From NCBI GenBank assembly GCA_023416955.1, contig JAEZGM010000030.1, positions 1 through 46,956 on the forward strand: a stretch of DNA of 46,956 bases. Reading direction: 5' to 3'. Source of the stretch: Bacillota bacterium (GTDB lineage Bacteria; Bacillota; Clostridia; Oscillospirales; Acutalibacteraceae). The translations under genes and the position numbers were made by a program. Shown in pieces: positions 9,054 through 15,017 of the stretch. The notes under the pieces were generated by a model. That model was not told the DNA's origin. It worked only from the letters and a program-made list of their open reading frames with translations, and made no database searches. Numbering within the stretch: the stretch's first letter is position 1; every line of letters begins with the position of its first letter.

Positions 9054-9274
9054 AGACTATCCTCTATCTCTGAGCTGGATAAGAATTTGCGTTGACGCGA
9101 AGCGGCAGGAGGAGCTGCGCTCCGAAAGCAAATTCTCAATGGCTCAAACCGATAGGTTTGAGACTATGCTCTATCCTAAAACTGGGTAGGAATTTGCGTT
9201 GACGCGAAGCGGCAGGAGGAGCTGTGCTCCGAAAGCAAATTCCCAATGACTCAAACCGATAGGTTTGAGACTAT
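9054..9274. repeat. Tandem 107-bp repeat with foldable units
   Basis: Two adjacent copies with a period of 107 bases, marked by AGACTAT at 9054, 9161 and 9268. The conserved core is 9083-9167 and 9190-9274. Each core has outer arms GAATTTGC and GCAAATTC enclosing a GGAGC-loop-GCTCC hairpin, then a separate CTCAAACC-GATA-GGTTTGAG hairpin. The pair flanking the outer stem is A9082:T9136 in copy 1 and G9189:C9243 in copy 2, a compensatory change. The unit may be a small mobile element or a structured RNA. It lies in the 454-base gap between hprK and the divergent gene at 9463; the remaining AT-rich part (9275-9462) shows nothing I can name. Confidence 0.85.
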
Positions 9275-9462
9275 TATATCTCAATCACTGCATACTTTAA
9301 AGTACATATTAAAAAATGTGACTCGATGTCGAAAAATAAAACCGATGTGTGGAAGATAAGTTTCGTACCAGTTTATCCCATTAGGTTCTCTCTGCATATT
9401 ATATTTTATCATGAATCAAGGCACATTTTCATAAATAAAAAATATATAACGGAGATATCGCT

Positions 9463-9933
9463 ATGGAAGAGATGAATACGGGAGCATCGAACAGCAACGC
9501 GATGCCAAATCCCGTTTACAATTACAATATGCAGTCAGCCAAACCGACACCGGCCAAAGTTCCGCAATCCAACGTTTCCCCCGCGATGGCGTATCAAATG
9601 GCCTTCCCTGAAATTTACTACAAATTGCAGCCGTATATTCTGATGGTATGTGACCAGCTTGACGCAACCGGTTCGGCAATGCCAAGCCAGGATATGCTGG
9701 ACCGCATATCCGACAATATTTACGATGACATGCGTATGAGATACCCTGATGTGGCGGAATACGCGAGAACCCAAGAGGAAAAAGCCAATTCCGACCCAAT
9801 GATTCAATCGGCAAGATTTGACGACCCGCCTATATTTGGCGGATTCAGGTTCAGGCGCAGAGGCCTGTTCAGAGATTTAATCGATATATTGCTGCTGTCG
9901 GAGCTATTCCGGCGCAGAAGAAGAGGTTTTTAA
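9463..9933 (+). CDS. Uncharacterised protein with arginine-rich C-terminus
   Basis: I do not recognise this 156-residue protein. The first 45 residues are rich in Asn, Pro, Ala and Gln and likely disordered. A helical middle part (about 46-105) includes PEIYYKLQPYILMVCDQLDATG and resembles a small folded domain. The end has FRFRRRGLFRDLIDILLLSELF and then RRRRRGF, an amphipathic or hydrophobic helix flanked by basic clusters that could contact membrane or nucleic acid. No signal peptide is visible. CGGAGA precedes the ATG, and a strong terminator follows directly, so it is a single-gene transcript. A role in spores is possible but nothing in the sequence proves it. Confidence 0.75.
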   Translation: MEEMNTGASNSNAMPNPVYNYNMQSAKPTPAKVPQSNVSPAMAYQMAFPEIYYKLQPYILMVCDQLDATGSAMPSQDMLDRISDNIYDDMRMRYPDVAEYARTQEEKANSDPMIQSARFDDPPIFGGFRFRRRGLFRDLIDILLLSELFRRRRRGF

Positions 9934-9935
9934 CA

Positions 9936-9973
9936 CAACAGCCGCCCAATTACCGGGCGGCTGTTGCATTTTT
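9936..9973 (+). terminator. Rho-independent terminator
   Basis: A perfect 12-bp stem CAACAGCCGCCC / GGGCGGCTGTTG with a seven-base loop is followed by CATTTTT. It starts three bases after the stop codon of the gene at 9463. Confidence 0.95.
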
Positions 9974-10017
9974 AGTTAAATATAACGTCCACGAATTCGG
10001 ACCCCGCATATTATAGC

Positions 10018-10122
10018 ATGAAGATCACAGGGCTTGTTGGTAAAATGGCGAGGATTATGCGCATTAGTAAAATATCAGCACAGAATGGTGCAATCAAGCG
10101 GATTTATTCCGACTTTAGATAG
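10018..10122 (+). repeat. Dispersed repeat copy D1 with a short open frame
   Basis: Bases 10033-10096 align without gaps to 37677-37740 at about three quarters identity by eye. Both copies can be read in the same frame: here 34 codons from ATG 10018 to TAG 10122, containing LVGKMARIMRISKISA; the other copy reads LVYKMMRIVRITKISA before a stop. Several differences are synonymous or conservative (S/T, M/V), which suggests that the ancestor was coding. There is no convincing ribosome-binding site. It may be a remnant of a mobile gene or a very small peptide gene. Confidence 0.5.
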
Positions 10123-10163
10123 AAAATTTTTTTACAAACAAGGCCTTGGAAAGGAGCAAAAGT

Positions 10164-10727
10164 ATGGATCAATCATTCAGCGATATTTCTGCGAAATGCA
10201 AGATGCAGATAAATTTAATCAACACTTTAAGGAAGCTGTGGATGGAGCATGTGTTTTGGACAAGGTCATTTATCATCAGCACTGCCGCCGGTTTGGGCGA
10301 CCTTCCCTATGTAACCAGACGTCTTTTACGAAACCCCGGTGATTTTGCCGACGTTTTAAGGCCGCTTTACGGTGCGGATATTGCAGGAAGATTCAGTGAC
10401 CTTTTCACTGAGCACCTTACCATTGCCGGCAGTCTGGTAAACAACGCGAAAGCCGGAAATACCCAAGCGGCAAATGAGGACCGCGCAAAATGGTATGCCA
10501 ACGCAAACCAAATTGCCGCTTTTCTGGCCAGCATAAACCCATACTGGTCTCAAGCCGAATGGCAGAGGCTGCTGTATGATCACTTGAAAATTACCGAAAC
10601 CGAAGCAGTCGAGAGACTGACAGACCAGTATGAAAAAGATGTGGCGCTTTTTGACGCGATTGAAGATCAGGCGCTGATGATGGCCGATTACATGGCCGCC
10701 GGTATCAGAAAGCAGTTCAATATTTAA
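10164..10727 (+). CDS. Conserved uncharacterised helical protein
   Basis: A 187-residue protein whose core (HVFWTRSFIISTAAGLGDLPYV and later LYDHLKITETEAVERL) is familiar from hypothetical proteins of Clostridia and Bacilli; some databases have labelled these acetylglutamate kinase, a name with no support in the sequence. It is predicted to be all-helical. The segment near residues 30-50 is hydrophobic but too polar for a clear membrane span. Conserved-looking Trp, His, Asp and Tyr residues suggest a small ligand or metal site, but I cannot assign a function. AAGGAG lies eight bases before the ATG at 10164; an upstream ATG at 10146 is inside that context and less likely. A mild hairpin-free gap leads to ymaF. 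Confidence 0.8.
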   Translation: MDQSFSDISAKCKMQINLINTLRKLWMEHVFWTRSFIISTAAGLGDLPYVTRRLLRNPGDFADVLRPLYGADIAGRFSDLFTEHLTIAGSLVNNAKAGNTQAANEDRAKWYANANQIAAFLASINPYWSQAEWQRLLYDHLKITETEAVERLTDQYEKDVALFDAIEDQALMMADYMAAGIRKQFNI

Positions 10728-10849
10728 AGCATACAACCATTACATGCCCGCGCTGCGAGATGGAAATTCAATTAATTTTCTATGGTCACAGATTGACAGG
10801 CATTATTTCAGCGGCATAATATATGATATTCCGCAATAGGAGGGAAATT

Positions 10850-11320
10850 ATGAGCTTAAACCGTTATTCAGACGACCGAGATAAGTTGTCGTATTATTCT
10901 TATATTGCAAATAGAAAGGCGGACGATCACGACTATGATTCGTGGCCGTCTAAAAACCATCCGGACGAGGATTGTAAACCGCCGCATAAACCGGATTGTG
11001 AAAGACCGCAAAGGCATGTGCATGAAATTCAGGGCAGCGTTCAGATTGCCGAACGTGAAGAAGACCCGCACAACCATCGATTTGCCACCGTTTCAGGGGA
11101 AGCGATCCCCATGGGAAAACATGACCATGTTCACGATGTCAAATTCAGAACCGATTTCTATGAAAATCACTTCCATGAATTCTATGGAAGGACCGGAGGA
11201 GCAATCCCTGTAGGCGACAGGCATGTTCACTTTCTGGAATCCGTCACCACCAAAGACGACGGCCACAGGCATGACTTCCGGCTCTCTACCTTTATTGACA
11301 ATCCGATCGGCGAAGAATAA
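10850..11320 (+). CDS. YmaF-family histidine-rich protein
   Basis: A 156-residue protein with repeated His-x-His motifs: RHVHEIQGS, HNHRFATVSGEAIP, HDHVHDV, HFHEFYGRTGGAIPVGDRHVHF and GHRHDFRLST. This is the pattern of the YmaF family (named after B. subtilis YmaF), whose function is unknown. The histidines suggest metal binding. The first 60 residues are polar and rich in Asp, Lys and Tyr. The ATG at 10850 follows AGGAGGGAAATT. It ends 20 bases before a terminator, so it is probably the last gene of its transcript. No signal peptide is visible, so it acts in the cytoplasm or on the spore surface. Confidence 0.88.
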   Translation: MSLNRYSDDRDKLSYYSYIANRKADDHDYDSWPSKNHPDEDCKPPHKPDCERPQRHVHEIQGSVQIAEREEDPHNHRFATVSGEAIPMGKHDHVHDVKFRTDFYENHFHEFYGRTGGAIPVGDRHVHFLESVTTKDDGHRHDFRLSTFIDNPIGEE

Positions 11321-11339
11321 ATCGAAAACAGCATCTGGG

Positions 11340-11366
11340 AAGCGGAGCGGAAACGCCCCGCTTTTA
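11340..11366 (+). terminator. Terminator after the YmaF gene
   Basis: AAGCGG-A-GCG-GAAA-CGC-C-CCGCTT forms a stem with one mismatch and a GNRA tetraloop, followed by TTA. It is placed where the ymaF transcript should end. Confidence 0.75.
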
Positions 11367-11382
11367 TAGTGTCGTTCATCAG

Positions 11383-11452
11383 TATAGTCAGTTAGCTTTA
11401 GAAAACATCCGAGAAATGTAGATTGGTTTTGTTTCCAAATTAACTGACTATA
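11383..11452. mobile_element. 70-bp MITE-like element with 12-bp inverted ends
   Basis: The ends TATAGTCAGTTA and TAACTGACTATA are perfect inverted repeats. The similarity continues weakly inward (TTTAGAAAACA on the left; the right arm read inward gives TTTGGAAACAAAA). Ends that begin with TA suggest insertion at a TA dinucleotide, as IS630/mariner elements do. There is no coding capacity. It could equally be a simple hairpin. Confidence 0.5.
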
Positions 11453-11460
11453 TTCTCTTA

Positions 11461-11555
11461 ACGTTCAGACGGCTGAACGGCAATAGAGTAAGAGAATCTT
11501 ACCGGGTGAGAGTTACGGGTCGGTACGCGTCCGAACAACTTACCCGGTTTTTTTT
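11461..11555 (+). terminator. Orphan hairpin plus terminator before the LytTR gene
   Basis: A CGTTCAG-ACGG-CTGAACG hairpin (11462-11479) is followed by a long imperfect hairpin whose base is ACCGGGT (11501-11507) and ACCCGGT (11542-11548), with inner AGTT/AACT and TCGG/CCGA pairs and then a run of T. The YmaF transcript already ends at 11366, so this terminator has no obvious upstream gene. It may end a small RNA or act as an attenuator. The rest of the 325-base gap between ymaF and the LytTR gene is the element at 11383 and a weak promoter. Confidence 0.7.
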
Positions 11556-11596
11556 ACCTGTTAGCCGTACTAAATTCACCGGATGGCAAAGATCAC

Positions 11597-11625
11597 TTCC
11601 CACCACGCGCAAAACCCGCTATACT
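11597..11625 (+). promoter_or_regulatory. Possible sigma-A promoter for the LytTR operon
   Basis: TTCCCA (11597-11602), 17 bases and TATACT (11620-11625). The -10 is good, the -35 matches in four of six positions. It lies downstream of the terminator at 11501-11555 and 21 bases before the ATG. Confidence 0.45.
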
Positions 11626-11646
11626 GTTTACAGAGGAGGTGATTTG

Positions 11647-12111
11647 ATGAAGGTACGCATTGAACTGGCTGACGATATCGCCGAAGACGAGGTTCTCATT
11701 CGCTGCGGCCGTGTGAATGAAACCATACAGAAAATTCAGCAGTATGTTCTGGAACAAAGCTCTTCGGTACCGAAGATCACCTTCTATAAGCAAAATCAGG
11801 AGTTCTATTTTCCTTTGGACGACGTTCTGTTTTTTGAAACGGATAGTGAACATATTTACGCGCATACCGTCAGCGATGCCTACCGTATCAAATATCGCCT
11901 GTACGAGTTGGAGGAAATACTCCCCCGTTACTTTGTCCGGGCAGCAAAATCCACTATTGTAAACATCCGGCAAGTTCATTCTGTTACGCGGAGCCTTACC
12001 GCTTCCAGTCTGATTCAGTTTACCGACAGTCACAAACAGGTTTATGTGTCGCGGTATTATTACAAAGAGCTGCGGCATCGTTTGAATGAAAGGGGTACTT
12101 ATGAAAAATAA
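11647..12111 (+). CDS. LytTR-domain transcription regulator
   Basis: A 154-residue DNA-binding protein made mostly of a C-terminal LytTR domain (about residues 50-148; FYFPLDDVLFFETDSEHIYAHT, RYFVRAAKSTIVNI and YVSRYYYKELRHRL). It has no receiver domain, so it is not a classical response regulator. The first 45 residues form a short helical region. AGGAGGTGATTTG precedes the ATG. The stop lies inside the next gene, so expression of the LiaF-like membrane protein is coupled to it. Small LytTR genes next to membrane proteins commonly form sensing pairs in which the membrane protein inhibits the regulator; that role here is inference. Confidence 0.88.
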   Translation: MKVRIELADDIAEDEVLIRCGRVNETIQKIQQYVLEQSSSVPKITFYKQNQEFYFPLDDVLFFETDSEHIYAHTVSDAYRIKYRLYELEEILPRYFVRAAKSTIVNIRQVHSVTRSLTASSLIQFTDSHKQVYVSRYYYKELRHRLNERGTYEK

Positions 12112-12826
12112 AAATTGGTTTTGGGGATTTTTCTTTTTACTGGCGGCAGTCTTTGTGATCGCCAGCCAAACAGGTTCATTTGGTCAAATCGGCTTTCTCA
12201 GTATTGCGGCAACCGTATTACTCGCCGCGTTGGGTATTCACAGCGCCATTGAACGCAACTTTTTCGGCGTATTTATTCCGATTGCCCTGCTCTATGTAAT
12301 TTATCAGCAGCCGCTGCAGCTTATGGCAATCTCGCTTTGGCTGCTCCTTCTGGCTGCCGTGCTTGCCGCAATCGGATTCAGCATCATCTTTCACAGCCAT
12401 TCACACAAATGGTATCATCACGCGCAGGAGTGGAGCCATTGGCATGACGGAAAAGAGACTTTCAATCAGCCGACTGAAAACATTGACGACAATAACCCCT
12501 GCGCGAAAATCAGCTTTGGCTCCTCCAGCAAATATCTTCACGCGGACTGCCTGAAAAGCGGACAGTTCTCCGTTTCCTTCGGTGCGATGGAGCTCTTCTT
12601 TGACCAGGCACAGCTTAGCCCGGATGGTGCGCAGATCGCGCTGGACTGTAGTTTTGGCTCTATTCAACTGTATGTACCAAGGCACTGGAACGTAACGGAT
12701 CATATCAGCACGGGTCTTGGCGCAGTGGAAAATGACATCCGTATGTCACACCCGGAAGAAAATGCACCCCGGCTCACCCTTACCGGCAGCGTTTCGCTCG
12801 GAAGCATCGAAATCCATTATATTTAA
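12101..12826 (+). CDS. LiaF-like membrane protein
   Basis: A 241-residue protein with four hydrophobic segments in the first 100 residues (about 4-21, 25-45, 49-65 and 68-90), then a polar His-rich linker and a C-terminal beta-rich domain (about 125-241) with repeats such as FGSSSKYL, FGAMELFFD and FGSIQLYVP. This layout matches LiaF/YvqF, an inhibitor of the LiaSR cell-envelope stress system in Bacillus. No LiaSR genes are nearby; the partner is the LytTR regulator whose end overlaps this start by 11 bases. AAGGGG before the ATG at 12101 decides the start over an ATG at 12086. A role in sensing envelope stress is inference. Confidence 0.82.
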   Translation: MKNKNWFWGFFFLLAAVFVIASQTGSFGQIGFLSIAATVLLAALGIHSAIERNFFGVFIPIALLYVIYQQPLQLMAISLWLLLLAAVLAAIGFSIIFHSHSHKWYHHAQEWSHWHDGKETFNQPTENIDDNNPCAKISFGSSSKYLHADCLKSGQFSVSFGAMELFFDQAQLSPDGAQIALDCSFGSIQLYVPRHWNVTDHISTGLGAVENDIRMSHPEENAPRLTLTGSVSLGSIEIHYI

Positions 12827-12891
12827 TGATGTGTATGGCGGGTTCATTGTTCACAATCGGAAATTATTTTGTAAAATTCAGTAAACAATGG

Positions 12892-12920
12892 TTGACAATC
12901 CAAAATCGCTGGGTTATACT
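12892..12920 (+). promoter_or_regulatory. Consensus sigma-A promoter of the exporter leader
   Basis: TTGACA (12892-12897), exactly 17 bases, and TATACT (12915-12920). This is nearly perfect. A transcript from here would start just before the leader-peptide gene, so it drives leader, attenuator and exporter genes. Confidence 0.9.
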
Positions 12921-12961
12921 AAATGCATTGTGATTCTAAAAAAGAAAGGAGACGGGCAAAG

Positions 12962-13051
12962 ATGAAAAATAATGGATATTTTGCAGGCATAGCACGCCGT
13001 TTTTACAACCAATCGAAACCAGAAGTATTTTTGCCCGTATTCTTCGGATAG
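12962..13051 (+). CDS. 29-residue leader peptide upstream of the ABC exporter
   Basis: A small gene with a clear ribosome-binding site (AAAGGAG, 10 bases before ATG) directly after a consensus promoter. The peptide starts MKNNGYF, is basic and aromatic in the middle (ARRFYNQ) and ends FLPVFFG. Its stop is followed by a hairpin (13054-13079) and a strong terminator (13095-13125), and then the exporter genes. This is the arrangement of the bmrB leader before bmrCD in B. subtilis, where ribosomes slowed by antibiotics let transcription continue. I propose the same role here. A function for the peptide itself, outside regulation, is not indicated. Confidence 0.75.
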   Translation: MKNNGYFAGIARRFYNQSKPEVFLPVFFG

Positions 13052-13053
13052 CT

Positions 13054-13125
13054 GTCTGCGCTTTTGCGCAAAAACAGACTTGAATACGACGGTTAAAGCA
13101 CCTCTGATTTCAGAGGTGCTTTTCT
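13054..13125 (+). terminator. Attenuator: hairpin and terminator in the exporter leader
   Basis: The first hairpin combines GTCTG/CAGAC (13054-13058, 13075-13079) with inner TGCGC-TTTT-GCGCA. The second, 13096-13121, pairs AAGCACCTCTG with CAGAGGTGCTT and is followed by TTCTTT, a strong intrinsic terminator. It lies between the leader peptide and the exporter, so it must be bypassed for exporter expression. I could not find an obvious competing antiterminator by eye. Confidence 0.85.
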
Positions 13126-13181
13126 TTGTGCTTTTTTGCGGTTTCACAATACTGAAAATATAAATAAAAAGGATGGATGCT

Positions 13182-15017
13182 ATGAAAGAGCAACACACCG
13201 GAAACGATGGAGCCGGGCTGATCTGGCGCTTTCTGAAAGGAAGTGTCGGAACCTTTATTGCCGCACTGGTCTTTGCAATGCTGAACACAGCGCTGAACGC
13301 GCTCACACCGCAAATTATCCGTGTGACCGTCGACTCCGTGTTCAGCGGAAAAAGCGACAGTGTGCCGGGCTGGCTGCTGCGCTTCTTTCCGCCGGAAGCG
13401 ATCCAAAACGACCCCTTTCGCAGCCTGCTGATTGCTGCCGCAGCCATCCTGCTGGTGGCGGTGCTGTCGGGCGCCTGCAACTATTTCAGCCGCGTGGGCG
13501 TGGCGAAAGGCTCTGAAAGCTTTGTGAAAGCCCTGCGCGACCAACTCTTCGGCCATATCCAGCGTCTTCCCTACGCCTGGCACAGCCAGAACCAAACCGG
13601 GGAAATTATTCAGCGCTGTACGTCGGATGTCGACGTCATCCGTAACTTTGTCAGCAATCAGATGCTGGAAGTATTCCGGACCGTTTTTCTGGTTGTCTTA
13701 TCCATGAGCATTATGTTTTCAATGAATGTAAAAATCTCATTGATAGCACTTCTGTTTATTCCGCTGGTAGCGGCATATTCGGGGATATTCTATTCCAATA
13801 TTGCGAAGCGCTTTCGTCACGCCGACGAAGCGGAAGGTGAGCTTTCCTCCGTCGTACAGGAAAATCTGACGGGCGTACGGGTTGTGCGCGCGTTTGGGCG
13901 CGAGCAGTTTGAAATCGAGCGATTCGATAAACGCAACGACCGCTTCTCGAATCTGTGGATTCACCTCGGACGTCTGCTGAGCGCCTATTGGGGCATCGGC
14001 GATTTAATTACCGGGCTGCAGATTCTGACGGTTATCTGCTTTGGCGTGACTGAATCGGTGAACGGAACCCTTTCACTCGGTGAATTTCTGGCATTTGTAT
14101 CCTACAACGCAACGCTGATTTGGCCGGTTCGCGGATTGGGCCGTATTTTATCCGAGATGAGCAAGGCTGGCGTTTCCATCGAGCGCGTCTCGTATATTCT
14201 GGATTCGGAAGAAGAACAGGATACCCCTGATGCTGTTGAACCGCCGATGAACGGCGATATTGCGTTCCGTCACATTAATTTCTGCTATGAGGGTCAAAAG
14301 CCGATTTTGAAGGACATTGACTTTACCATTCCCTCCGGCAGCACATTTGCGATACTCGGCGGAACCGGCAGCGGAAAATCCACACTGATGCATCTTTTGG
14401 ACCGCCTGTACGACCTTCCTCCCGAGTGCGGCAGCATTACCATCGGCGGCATTGATATCGCAAATATCAAGCGCTCCTGGCTGCGCGAAAACATCGGTAT
14501 GGTTTTACAGGAGCCGTTCCTGTTTTCACGCACCATTGAGCAGAACATCAGCGCCGCGCGCCCCGAAGCTTCGCTGGACGAAGTCCGCCGCGCCGCCAGA
14601 ATCGCCTGTGTTGACAGCGCGGTGGAGGATTTCACAAACGGTTACGACACCATTGTCGGCGAGCGCGGCGTAACACTTTCAGGCGGTCAGAAGCAGCGCG
14701 TCGCAATTGCGCGCATGCTGATGCAGCAGGCGCCCATTATGGTATTTGACGATTCCCTTTCCGCTGTGGACTCGGAAACGGACGCGCAGATTCGTGCGGC
14801 ATTGAAGCAGAACCTTGGGAAATCCACCGTGATTCTTATCTCACACCGGATTACAACGCTGATGCAGGCCGACCGCATTCTGGTGCTGGACGACGGCGCG
14901 ATTGCGGAGTTTGGAACGCATGAGGAACTGATTCACAGGAACGGAATTTATAAGAGTATCTATGATATTCAAATGAGCAGCGACGACCGCACGCTTTTGG
15001 AAAAGGAGGCTATTTAA
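13182..15017 (+). CDS. Heterodimeric ABC exporter subunit, degenerate site (BmrC-like)
   Basis: A 611-residue half-transporter: six membrane segments, then a nucleotide-binding domain. Walker A (GGTGSGKST) is near residue 394 and the signature LSGGQKQR is canonical. Walker B ends MVFDDS, with Asp where the catalytic Glu is expected. In BmrCD, LmrCD and TM287/288 the same change marks the subunit that contributes the inactive ATP site. Multidrug export is the likely role. AAAAGGA precedes the ATG at 13182, preferred to an ATG at 13173 that overlaps the binding site. The stop overlaps the start of the partner (TAATG), so translation is coupled at equal ratio. Confidence 0.93.
   Translation: MKEQHTGNDGAGLIWRFLKGSVGTFIAALVFAMLNTALNALTPQIIRVTVDSVFSGKSDSVPGWLLRFFPPEAIQNDPFRSLLIAAAAILLVAVLSGACNYFSRVGVAKGSESFVKALRDQLFGHIQRLPYAWHSQNQTGEIIQRCTSDVDVIRNFVSNQMLEVFRTVFLVVLSMSIMFSMNVKISLIALLFIPLVAAYSGIFYSNIAKRFRHADEAEGELSSVVQENLTGVRVVRAFGREQFEIERFDKRNDRFSNLWIHLGRLLSAYWGIGDLITGLQILTVICFGVTESVNGTLSLGEFLAFVSYNATLIWPVRGLGRILSEMSKAGVSIERVSYILDSEEEQDTPDAVEPPMNGDIAFRHINFCYEGQKPILKDIDFTIPSGSTFAILGGTGSGKSTLMHLLDRLYDLPPECGSITIGGIDIANIKRSWLRENIGMVLQEPFLFSRTIEQNISAARPEASLDEVRRAARIACVDSAVEDFTNGYDTIVGERGVTLSGGQKQRVAIARMLMQQAPIMVFDDSLSAVDSETDAQIRAALKQNLGKSTVILISHRITTLMQADRILVLDDGAIAEFGTHEELIHRNGIYKSIYDIQMSSDDRTLLEKEAI

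Noticed and set aside
9054..9274. CRISPR array
   Set aside because: Only two units, each 107 bases with no spacer-repeat pattern, and no cas genes nearby.
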